Assembly: GCF_030297155.1 (NCBI RefSeq)
Contig: NZ_AP028067.1
Coordinates: 3,720,001 to 3,784,000 of the forward strand
Length of the DNA: 64,000 nt
Source of the DNA: Vibrio sp. FE10
GTDB lineage: Bacteria; Pseudomonadota; Gammaproteobacteria; Enterobacterales; Vibrionaceae
Direction: 5' to 3'
Shown one piece after another: positions 43,928 through 51,974 of the stretch. The stretch's first letter is position 1. Each line of letters starts with the position of its first letter. The position numbers and the translations under genes were made by a program. The notes under the pieces are model-generated. The model ran no database searches, was not told the DNA's origin, and worked only from the letters and a program-made list of their open reading frames with translations.

Positions 43928-45070
43928 TTAGCCCCCGTATTTTCGACTGTACTGTTCTGCTGCTCCAGTTGTCGAGAAGTTTAGCAGCGACTCACGAACA
44001 TCTTGTAAAGTATTCATGACCGTTTTAGCAGGGTAGTAACTACCGTCCATTTTCTGAGTTGGATCTAGTGTGATTTTTCTTCGGTCAACATAGTTACTGA
44101 ACCACTTTGTGGTGTCTTCATCATTTGTTCTAAAGCCTATATCATTCCAAGGCACACCCTCAGAATTCTTACTACCATCATTTTCTTCATTATAGATGTT
44201 AAGGATATCTCGTAACTCGTCAGCAGTAACAGTTGCCTCTTCAATTATTTCTACATGCTTTTTCGGCTTTGTTGACGTTCGTTTCTTATTAACTTTATTC
44301 CATAGTGACAGAACTGGATTTTTCTCAATTTTCTTTTCTAAAGAGATAGTTTCTCTGATGACTAAGTGGGTAATGTAAGGGGCTAAGTGATCAGGGGAGA
44401 TATCATCAATATTTAACTCTCTCATTTTTGCTTTAAATGAAAATTTTGTTGAGTACTTGCCACACGGTGATTTGTAAGTGACGTTCTTGCGATCAATATC
44501 TTTATTAGCAAAATGATTGAACTGAGTCGAATTGTGTACAACTTTATTCTCGTCAGGGATAAAGTTTTCAATACTTCTTTTTATATACCAGCACATTTCA
44601 TCTGTGTTTACGATTGCATGTGGGAACTTGATTGAAGCGATTAAGTTCTGTTCTGGGATGTACCAAAAATACATAGGCGCGCCATAGATTAACTTTTTAC
44701 CTTTCGCATTTTTTTCGACTTGGATTACATCACCACTCGCGCTGCCGACTTTCGCATCTTGGACAAAACCGCTTAACTTGCCTTCGTCATTGGAGAATGC
44801 TTTACAAAAAACAATCAATCGGTCTCCATTTTCCGCCGATACCTCACAGTCCTTGAAGTAAACATGTGAACGGTTAGGGTGTGAGGCTGAATCGAAAGGA
44901 AGAGTCTCGCAAAAATCTCTCGGCTTCGCCCATTCAATGACTTTATCTAGGATTTCTTTTAGATCACCTTTAACATGTACAGAGGAACGTTTTTTGGAGT
45001 CACCTAATTTTTTACTTCTGTAGAACCCACACTCTTCGATTTCAAAAAAAGTAATCAGCCCATTTTCCAT
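43928..45070 (-). CDS. Unknown soluble protein, cargo pair A (possible sensor)
   Basis: 380 residues, charged, no signal peptide or membrane helix. The first 170 residues look like a mixed alpha/beta domain; around 115-160 the segment with Tyr-Gly-Ala-Pro-Met-Tyr-Phe-Trp-Tyr and the next helix (Trp-Tyr-Ile-Lys-Arg-Ser) are placed much like a stretch of RexA, but the likeness is only positional. A lysine-rich linker (about 250-275) leads to a helical C-terminal part. GGGTGA before ATG 45068-45070 fixes the start. It is coupled to the membrane protein downstream. No named family recognised. Confidence 0.7.
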   Translation of the reverse strand: MENGLITFFEIEECGFYRSKKLGDSKKRSSVHVKGDLKEILDKVIEWAKPRDFCETLPFDSASHPNRSHVYFKDCEVSAENGDRLIVFCKAFSNDEGKLSGFVQDAKVGSASGDVIQVEKNAKGKKLIYGAPMYFWYIPEQNLIASIKFPHAIVNTDEMCWYIKRSIENFIPDENKVVHNSTQFNHFANKDIDRKNVTYKSPCGKYSTKFSFKAKMRELNIDDISPDHLAPYITHLVIRETISLEKKIEKNPVLSLWNKVNKKRTSTKPKKHVEIIEEATVTADELRDILNIYNEENDGSKNSEGVPWNDIGFRTNDEDTTKWFSNYVDRRKITLDPTQKMDGSYYPAKTVMNTLQDVRESLLNFSTTGAAEQYSRKYGG

Positions 45071-45537
45071 ATGTCACCCCACCAAGCTATTGTGATCTTT
45101 ATCAATAATGCATTTATTTTCATATGGTTATATTACCACCTATAGTAGGGAGGATATACAAATAGAGCTACTCCAAGCATTATTCCGAGCCTTTGAACTC
45201 CGCTTATGTGGTTTTTTGCTCATAAGACAAAAACGTATAGTTGTAGTGGTTCAAGTCATTTGGTCACCTAAAGATAAAAGTGCCTGTTCACTATCAACAC
45301 AGCTATGCGATACCAGACCTAATCGTTCAAACGCGAAATTAGCAATACCGCTAAAATGAAAATGTCTAAAGATGTGCTGGCACGATCATCACCAGCACAT
45401 TTATGTCCAAAGGCGTGCTGATGGGGCATGAAACACGAAAATGCCCCAAAGTTTGTTTCAGCGCATTCGTTCTAACGGCAGTCTAGCTGATTTTGCTATA
45501 CTCCAACTAATCTAAATATCCTGTCAGGTTGTGTGCG
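45071..45537. other. Divergent promoter region between cargo pairs
   Basis: About 470 bp with no supported gene. An 83-codon rightward frame at 45108 has no ribosome binding site and unlikely composition. The stretch holds the second GGGGCAT palindrome (45422-45448) and TATACT at 45496-45501, likely for the rightward pair. AT-rich sequence near 45095-45135 probably holds the promoter for the leftward pair. Confidence 0.5.
45422..45448. promoter_or_regulatory. Palindrome TGGGGCAT-N11-ATGCCCCA, copy 2
   Basis: A perfect 8-bp inverted repeat sharing the string GGGGCATGAAACAC with copy 1. It lies about 48 bp upstream of TATACT (45496-45501) and about 90 bp before the rightward cargo gene. Candidate operator for a repressor that would control both units. 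Confidence 0.5.
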
Positions 45538-45936
45538 ATGAGCAAAAAAAAGTTGACCGAAAAAGAGCTGTTGAAAGGAATGACTCCTTATAATGCGCAC
45601 AGTGATTTGCTTGCCAAGAGTGAAACAAAGCCTGATTGGCTATCCTTCGCCGATGAGGTAGAGCGGGTTACAGATGATTTCATGGCTGATCGAAATGAGG
45701 TTTTAGATAACCCTAGTTCAGATTTTCTGAACCCTGATATTTTTCTTTCAAACCTCAAGTTAGCGCTTGATAGCCTTCCAGATGGTGATATTGAACTTTG
45801 TGACTTGGGCAATGAAATTGGTCGAGTCATTGCTAATTTGAACTCACCAAATAAGACGCTTTTACGTGAAGTAATTTATGGTGTTGAACATGGTTTTGAC
45901 ATGATTAGCAAAGAAAGAGGAACTTCGAATGAGTAA
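45538..45936 (+). CDS. Unknown 132-aa soluble cargo protein
   Basis: 132 acidic residues, no membrane helix. The N-terminus has Leu-Leu-Lys-Gly-Met-Thr-Pro-Tyr-Asn-Ala-His-Ser-Asp, and the rest predicts helical. ATG 45538 is preceded by AGG at about 9 nt; the frame is open from TTG 45529. Its stop overlaps the start of a 31-codon frame (ATGAGTAA), showing coupling. Not recognised. A small soluble gene coupled to a tiny membrane peptide could be a toxin-antitoxin or defence pair, which is inference. Confidence 0.65.
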   Translation: MSKKKLTEKELLKGMTPYNAHSDLLAKSETKPDWLSFADEVERVTDDFMADRNEVLDNPSSDFLNPDIFLSNLKLALDSLPDGDIELCDLGNEIGRVIANLNSPNKTLLREVIYGVEHGFDMISKERGTSNE

Positions 45937-46024
45937 GCTTGATGAATGGGTCGACAACAATATGACATTAACCAGTATCATCATAATGGTTGTGGGCTCA
46001 ACACTCGGATACATCCTTGTCTAG
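45929..46024 (+). CDS. Small single-helix membrane peptide (31 aa)
   Basis: ATG 45929 to TAG 46024, 31 residues: a short charged N-terminus followed by one hydrophobic stretch of about 18 residues (Thr-Ser-Ile-Ile-Ile-Met-Val-Val ... Tyr-Ile-Leu-Val). The start overlaps the preceding gene by 8 nt. AAAGAAAGAGG upstream can serve as ribosome binding site. Size and shape resemble type I toxins or small regulatory membrane peptides. Easily missed by automatic annotation. Confidence 0.6.
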   Translation: MSKLDEWVDNNMTLTSIIIMVVGSTLGYILV

Positions 46025-46055
46025 TATCAATTACTAAGGCTTCGAGGAAAAACTC

Positions 46056-46117
46056 AGTTGTTGCAAATTCTGCAACAACTCCAATCTTCTAATTGTGCAA
46101 CAGCCTGTTGCACAATT
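46056..46117. repeat. Two perfect hairpins sharing a GTTGCA core
   Basis: AGTTGTTGCA / TGCAACAACT (10-bp arms, 5-nt loop, 46056-46080) and AATTGTGCAACA / TGTTGCACAATT (12-bp arms, 3-nt loop, 46091-46117) lie between the rightward cargo pair and the end of the leftward recombinase operon. Neither has a long T-run, so they may be protein-binding or processing sites as well as terminators. Confidence 0.7.
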
Positions 46118-46192
46118 GCGATACAACCTGTTTCGTGAATTATTTCTGCCCCAGAAATGTTTCTGCGCTACCCCTGCTAACACAATTTATTA

Positions 46193-47557
46193 TCACGATG
46201 AGACAATACTTTTATCGATATCTAACTGAAAGGCTTCCAACATCACCTCGAACTCCCTAAGCGCAGCGGTAGTGGTCAGCTCTTTCCTTGCTACCTGTTC
46301 TCTTAATAGCTCGACCTGACGTTTTGCTAGGTTAACACTGGACTTTAGAGAAACTGCATTGTAAACCTCTGTATAGCCATGAATATCAGCAAATGCAAGG
46401 TCAATGTAAGTATCTAGAGAACTCAATTGCGTATGACCTGTCCATTGCTGAAGCTGCATTTTAAATGTTTGTGTATGAAGCAAATGTTTTCGGAAATCAT
46501 CTTTATCATTCACTTCTTTAGAGGCAAGAATAAGTTCCTTAAGCTTGTCTGTAATGAATGCGTGCCTCCACAGGTGTGGATGTAACTCCCCTTCGATGCC
46601 AAACTCTTTTTTCCAAGCGTTCATGTACGTTGTCCATGAGTCAGCAGATAAGGGGTGACCTGTGGTTAAGCTGATAAAGAGGTAGTCATGCTGAACCTTT
46701 TTCTTCCTCATCGCTTTCTTACGAACTTTGACGTAATCGGCAATCATTGATAACAAAAGGTGTGGCACAGGAATCTTTCGAGTGCTGTTATCGTCCCTAC
46801 GCTTCAGAGTGGTGAGAGTGAGCATACCTGTGCGTCTAGCTTCCTCATAATCGGTCATTTTAATCAAGTGAAGCTCCGATACACGAGCGCCTAGTTGCTC
46901 CATTGCGGTGTATAACGCCATATCCCTTCTGCGTTTGTCTTTGCTTTTCTGAGTCTTTATAAACTCCCACACACGCAAGGCATCATCTTCCGAAACAGGG
47001 TGACGTTTCTTGATCTCATCTTTTGTTGGTACAGCAGGGTGCGTAATTTTAGAGCCTTCAATGAACCCTTTATAGCCTTCCTGTTTGCGCTTGTAATATT
47101 TTTCAAGTATCTGAATTGAGTTACCTTTATCTTTGCCAATAAAAGCGCTTAAATCATGGAAGCCTTGGACAAACTCCAAAAAATCCAGACAGGTGTGTGC
47201 AATCTTTATAACTGAGTTATTCTTGCGTTTTAGCTCGCCAAGCGGCGTTCTCTCCGCCTGTAGTGACTGAACGAAAAGGGTGAATGTTGCGTCTGTAAGT
47301 TGGCTAAATCTGCTCAATAGTGGCTGTTTTTCAATAAAGTGAACCAAGTGGATGATATCGTGGGCATACCCTCGAATAGTGTCACTTTTTAAGTTTCTCA
47401 CCATCAAACTATGGATGTAGGCATTGGCTTCATAGCAAGGAGTATGATTACTGTAGGTTACGAAAGGAATATCCAGAGGCTTACGAAAGACAAGCTTGCC
47501 ATTAAACCCAAGATGACTCCATTGCTCAAAGCCTTTAAGCTTACGAACCGCCATCAT
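46193..47557 (-). CDS. Tyrosine recombinase, last gene of island operon (GmtY/Gin-like)
   Basis: A site-specific recombinase of 454 residues. The C-terminal catalytic domain has R225 (Gly-Ala-Arg-Val-Ser-Glu-Leu), H328-x-x-R331 (His-Leu-Trp-Arg), H375 (Thr-Gly-His) and the nucleophile Y384, so all key residues are present. The N-terminal part (about 38-135) looks like a SAM-like core-binding domain. It overlaps the coiled-coil gene by 4 nt. A second ATG directly follows the first. Probably acts with the other recombinases in island movement. Assignment to GMT or GInt names is from architecture. Confidence 0.88.
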   Translation of the reverse strand: MMAVRKLKGFEQWSHLGFNGKLVFRKPLDIPFVTYSNHTPCYEANAYIHSLMVRNLKSDTIRGYAHDIIHLVHFIEKQPLLSRFSQLTDATFTLFVQSLQAERTPLGELKRKNNSVIKIAHTCLDFLEFVQGFHDLSAFIGKDKGNSIQILEKYYKRKQEGYKGFIEGSKITHPAVPTKDEIKKRHPVSEDDALRVWEFIKTQKSKDKRRRDMALYTAMEQLGARVSELHLIKMTDYEEARRTGMLTLTTLKRRDDNSTRKIPVPHLLLSMIADYVKVRKKAMRKKKVQHDYLFISLTTGHPLSADSWTTYMNAWKKEFGIEGELHPHLWRHAFITDKLKELILASKEVNDKDDFRKHLLHTQTFKMQLQQWTGHTQLSSLDTYIDLAFADIHGYTEVYNAVSLKSSVNLAKRQVELLREQVARKELTTTAALREFEVMLEAFQLDIDKSIVSS

Positions 47558-48084
47558 ACCTCTCCATTCAAAGTGAAAATCATCTGCGCTTCAATCTTCC
47601 GATTGTGCTCTCGATAAAGTTCCTGTCGCTCTTCTACTGTTCCTTCATGCGTCGCTAGTTGCTTTAGTCTAGATCGCAGCTCTGAAACCATAACGGTTAG
47701 TAAAGAATTGCTGCGCTGTGCTGCATCCAGCTCTGATTCAAGCTCAGCAACTTTGTACTTTAAACCTACGACGGTTTGCTTGTTACCTTTAGAAGCTTTC
47801 TCACTGTGATGTGCAGCCTCAATCGCCAGTTTTGCATTAATGCGCAATTCATCTAAGGATAAGAAGCCTCTCTCTAGAAATGATTCAGAGATACTTTTGA
47901 CAGTGTTTAGTGAACACGAAGTGATATTCCGCTCTTGATTCTGATATTTAGCGATGCCAGATTGTGATTTGAGAGCCTTTATCAGCTCTTCATCATCTTT
48001 AAACTCAGCGGGAGATGTGATTATTTCTCTCAAAAACTTTTCTGTTTCAAGTACCTTGGCTTGATTGTTCTCTAAAACTTTCAT
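47554..48084 (-). CDS. Coiled-coil accessory protein of recombinase operon (GmtX/GinD-like)
   Basis: 176 residues, highly charged and helical, with a heptad-like coiled coil at about 108-165 (Val-Ala-Glu-Leu-Glu-Ser-Glu-Leu onward). An N-terminal segment around 40-85 could form a helix-turn-helix. No catalytic motif. It lies between two recombinase genes, 11 nt after the 804-residue gene and overlapping the next by 4 nt, so it is surely part of the same machine. Comparable small partners occur in Tn554 (TnpC), GInt and Gamma-Mobile-Trio elements. Confidence 0.8.
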   Translation of the reverse strand: MKVLENNQAKVLETEKFLREIITSPAEFKDDEELIKALKSQSGIAKYQNQERNITSCSLNTVKSISESFLERGFLSLDELRINAKLAIEAAHHSEKASKGNKQTVVGLKYKVAELESELDAAQRSNSLLTVMVSELRSRLKQLATHEGTVEERQELYREHNRKIEAQMIFTLNGEV

Positions 48085-48095
48085 TAGTCTAATCC

Positions 48096-50510
48096 TTAAT
48101 CAAGGTCTTTTATTTTTAAAATAAGATTAAAGGTTTGAGTAGCATTACCATCGATATCACCGATGGTTAAAAACTCTGGTTCCAACGTGATCTGCCCTTC
48201 ATCTAGAAGACGGATAACCTCTGTTTCCATATCCTGCTCTTTTTGAATTTGGCTAATGTGAGGAACGGTTAGATAAGACTCATCATCGTAATCCTCTGCT
48301 GCCTCGCTTACTGTCTCTATAGTAATCGGCGTTGAGCTATCACCCGTCAGTCGCTCTGCAATAATTTTGCGAACCTCTTCAATTCCGTCTAGCCTGGCAA
48401 GCTCAGAGGTAGAATCAACAATACCTCGAACAATCACGCTGGCTTTCGCTCCATTGAGCACCGCCCCTGTCTCTGATTCAGAGATGTAAATATACAGATG
48501 CTCCATATCAGAGTGTCCGAGCATCCAACGCAGGGCATCCATACCATCGAACCCTTTAGACCAAAAGAATGTCATTGCAAAGAAACGTCTTAATTGGTGC
48601 TGACGAACGTAATTACGGCGGTATTCACCGTTGTCATACTGTACCAAGTCCGTTTCGACGTAATCACATAAGGCATCAAAGTGTGCGTTATAAGTCGTGT
48701 GGCCTACCTGACTTAACTGGCAACGCATTGAGTCTACATTATTAAACAGAGACAGCTTTCCTTTGGATAGATTTAACTCACTGGCTTTAATGTTAAATTG
48801 CTCCAGTTGCCAGATGAACTTAGCAATCGATAAGGGAATTGGTCTTTCTATGGTGGCGTTTACCCCTTTTGAGCCCGTTTTCTTTACCTTAAATTTCAGG
48901 CTGTACTCTGCTTTTGCCCCCTCTTCTGAAAAAGGGTTAATATTAGGTGATAGATTGTCATATGGCTTCAATTTGATTAACTCATCTTGTCTCCGAGCCA
49001 TGATTGCACCCACTAAAATCTGTATAGCGCCTTGCAGTACCGAGAACAGTTCAAACAAACTTTCATTGGCTCTAATTCGCTCAAAGCGCTTTTCAATGCT
49101 TTCCGTAAAGCCTTGAATCTGCTTTGTTCCTTTTTTTAGGTATTCGCTACTCAAGCAATTGATGGCTTCCGTTTGAAACCAATATCCTCGCTCCGTAGAC
49201 GACATATCTCTATGCAACTCTTCATTCCACGCTAGGGTGCTTTGTTGCGGACGGAGTGTGTTGGAGCCTCTTGCAGTAGATTTACTTCTTGCTTTAGACA
49301 GCAGAGTTAAAGTTTCGTCTAGTAAAGTAACAGTGCCTTCCCTTGTAGGTAAATGCTCTTTGGCAAATTCATAGCACTGACGAATTAAATTAAACACAAA
49401 TTTAGGTGGTAAAGAGCGGGTGCGTCCTGCTTTTTTGAAGCTAACTAACCGACTAATGTTACCTGTACTGACACGCTCAGACAGGATTGAGGGACTTGCA
49501 GCATCTTCATGCTCAAGGTTGGTATGAATCAATCGAATTGATTCAATGTAGCTCGATATTGCTCGTTGAGTAGTGCCTGATGAAGTGTTTATATTGTTAA
49601 CTGCACGATACTCTGTGTTTTGGGTTGGCTCTTTGAGATAAAGCTCTGCATAGTTGGGAGCATTAATGTCATGATAAAGCATCTTGCCATCAAACAATAA
49701 CTTGCCGAGCACAGCGCTATTTCCAGCGTACTTAATTGCTTCCCCAGCATCTTGATAATAACCTTGCTCAAAAAGCCAAGCACACGCCTTCTCCCTCTCG
49801 GTTAGGGATAAGAAAGTTTCATCTTGAGCAATACGTTGTGAAATGCAGGGGTACTTCTCTTTAAACGTTTGCACATCTGCATCTGAAACACCCTGAGACG
49901 CATTATCCAATAATACTTTGGTGAGCTTATCAATCTCGTACACACCTTGGAAACTTCCGAACTCAGCGTATTTTGTCAGGATGTTCAACCAAAAATCATC
50001 ATTCACATTCAGAAGGTGGTATTTTGCCAATTTTAACTCCTTCGAGTGCAGCAAGATCGCATTGATGAGGGCGATAACTTTGCCAACTTTCGCAGAAGCC
50101 GTTGTGGGGCTAATAATCTTCCCACCATTTTCAAGCGGGTTATCTGCTGCTGTGATCCAGTATTTAAAACTGTTTAATAACTTGAGATGCTTTATGTCCG
50201 TGAGCCTCTTTCCGTCATCCAGATACACACTATCCCAATGGATTGTTTTTGGAGTTTTACTAAATTTTAGTATCCATTTGTCTGCGTCAAAACTGGACTC
50301 TAACCATTCAGGTTGTCTGTCATCGTAGCCGTAGATGCCAGTATGAATATGAGTGATGGTATCTAATACTCGATAATCATCATTAGCTACTGAGAAATTT
50401 ATAATTTGCTCAAGCGTTTCTGTGCTTAGACCATTCAGTGTCGAGTGGTCTAAAACGATGTCTTCAATAAGGCTAACAATGGAAGTATTGTCGATAGCGA
50501 CACTTAACAT
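48096..50510 (-). CDS. Large tyrosine recombinase (GmtZ/GinB-like)
   Basis: 804 residues. A long N-terminal region of about 450 residues has no recognised motif. The C-terminal catalytic domain shows Ala-R506-R507-Gln-Asp-Glu-Leu, H638-x-x-R641 (His-Gln-Leu-Arg), H666 in Leu-Gly-His-Ser and Tyr at 673/675 as nucleophile candidates. The start overlaps the preceding recombinase fragment by 7 nt. Length is like the second recombinase of GInt and Tn554-type operons. Confidence 0.88.
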   Translation of the reverse strand: MLSVAIDNTSIVSLIEDIVLDHSTLNGLSTETLEQIINFSVANDDYRVLDTITHIHTGIYGYDDRQPEWLESSFDADKWILKFSKTPKTIHWDSVYLDDGKRLTDIKHLKLLNSFKYWITAADNPLENGGKIISPTTASAKVGKVIALINAILLHSKELKLAKYHLLNVNDDFWLNILTKYAEFGSFQGVYEIDKLTKVLLDNASQGVSDADVQTFKEKYPCISQRIAQDETFLSLTEREKACAWLFEQGYYQDAGEAIKYAGNSAVLGKLLFDGKMLYHDINAPNYAELYLKEPTQNTEYRAVNNINTSSGTTQRAISSYIESIRLIHTNLEHEDAASPSILSERVSTGNISRLVSFKKAGRTRSLPPKFVFNLIRQCYEFAKEHLPTREGTVTLLDETLTLLSKARSKSTARGSNTLRPQQSTLAWNEELHRDMSSTERGYWFQTEAINCLSSEYLKKGTKQIQGFTESIEKRFERIRANESLFELFSVLQGAIQILVGAIMARRQDELIKLKPYDNLSPNINPFSEEGAKAEYSLKFKVKKTGSKGVNATIERPIPLSIAKFIWQLEQFNIKASELNLSKGKLSLFNNVDSMRCQLSQVGHTTYNAHFDALCDYVETDLVQYDNGEYRRNYVRQHQLRRFFAMTFFWSKGFDGMDALRWMLGHSDMEHLYIYISESETGAVLNGAKASVIVRGIVDSTSELARLDGIEEVRKIIAERLTGDSSTPITIETVSEAAEDYDDESYLTVPHISQIQKEQDMETEVIRLLDEGQITLEPEFLTIGDIDGNATQTFNLILKIKDLD

Positions 50511-51788
50511 AGCAGTGCTCCTTTAATTAAATCAGCATCAAGCTTGTTATTAATCGCGATATCAAGCATTTCCATTAAATCTGTATCAGCACTATGCTTG
50601 CCTGAATTTAGTGTATCTAAGATAAACACCGCTGACTGATACCAGTGGAAAACAATATCTAAAAAGGAACATTCATCATCGCTACTATCAACAATAAGGC
50701 GTATCGCCATTAGCAACTGCAAAAGAGAGGTGGAAATTGTGTAGGTCAACTGGTCGAACGCTAAGGATTCAGAGGTTTCATTATCAATAGCGGCCTTTTG
50801 AACAAAACCGTGTTCGAAATGCTCTGAAATGTTACTGATACCGTGATTGTTTAAGAATTCCTCAATGTCTTGAGCGCTCATGTTAACGGCATCAAGGCAA
50901 TGCACGGAGTCTTTCATGGCTTCAAGCAAAATAGCACTCTGTAACTGACGCACCCAGCGGTCATTAAAGAAGTCCATCAGTGGCTTGGGAAGATAAGATG
51001 TCAGTAGTTTGGTATCTTTCTTTTTATGACCCAGCGCCTCGGCAACCGCATCCATTGATCGCGTCTCAAGATAAATTTGCAGGCCACGGTGCCGTCTAAT
51101 CGAGCGTAATGAATGTATCCCCGAAATGGCTTGTGCATCCTCTAGGGTGATATCGCTGCTGTTATCAAGCAGTGACTCATCTCGCAACCAATCGTAGAAT
51201 TCATTCGCGGAGTTAAGAGTAGTATTCAAGCTCACAGGGCAGACTACATAGGTAGCGGTGGCGACTAGAATCATCTTTCTCCAATTGATATCCCCCTTTT
51301 CTTTTAGGTATTCACGGCTCATGTGAGTATGCTGTATCAAGAACTCAACGACAGATTTAGAAAACTCATTGAGTACAACCTCCTGCTGCGCATTAGTAGA
51401 CCCTTTGCGTGATTTCCAACTTACGGCAATGTGCTGACTTCCCACTTGCTTGTAGCCCACCATATTGCCATTGACATCAAATAGCTCCCATCTTGCTAAC
51501 CAAGAAGGCGTTATTCGAGGGTGTTCCATCACAAGAAGCGTTAAAAGAGCGGTCAGGGTTGATTTGGTGGGTAAGTTTAACTCGGTCCGAAGTTGACTAG
51601 CATTACCTGCAAACCCCAAAAATATTAGATATTGGTTTTTCGCAGCTATGCCGTGTTCATAAAAGGTTGCTACCGTATTGTCTAACTTGTCAGCCCCGAC
51701 AAAATAGTTATATTGAGTGTAGCCTAACGTGCCGCTCAATGGTTTAACTATACCTGTGTTGAGAAATGCATATTTCGGAGCTAGCCGA
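50504..51788 (-). pseudogene. First island recombinase, 3' fragment (C-terminal catalytic part)
   Basis: Contains the C-terminal part of a large integrase: Phe-Leu-Gly-Phe-x-Gly-Asn-Ala-Ser-Gln-Leu-Arg, then His-Ser-Leu-Arg-Ser, Leu-Glu-Thr-Arg-Ser, Leu-Gly-His and Tyr-Leu-Pro, which recur in large integrases of this type. The frame is open upstream to the IS element without an ATG; the first usable codon is TTG 51739 without a good ribosome binding site. The N-terminal part lies on the other side of the IS, at 54325-55420. Confidence 0.82.
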
Positions 51789-51974
51789 CCGCCTATTTCG
51801 GTTTTAATCGACCACCAAATCCGTTTTTAACCGACCACTCATTTCGGTTTTAATCATCCACTTTTCGGTGTGTTTCCGAAATCGATGGTCGATTTACCGA
51901 AATAAACCTCTTTTCTCTTTTAAATCAATAGGTTTAACCTGAGTCTTTCATGTTGAGAGCACTAAGGATAAATC

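Noticed and set aside
43411..45070. Direct assignment of the cargo pair as Kiwa (KwaA/KwaB) or RexAB
   Set aside because: Only gene sizes and the four-helix pattern fit. No DUF4868-type or RexA motif could be confirmed by eye, and the gene order is opposite to Kiwa.
45108..45359. 83-codon rightward frame between the cargo pairs
   Set aside because: No ribosome binding site, biased Arg/Cys/Leu composition, and it overlaps the likely promoter region of the 380-residue gene.
42835..46117. CRISPR array among the short repeats of the island
   Set aside because: The repeats are few, short and unevenly spaced, with no unique spacers of constant length and no cas genes.
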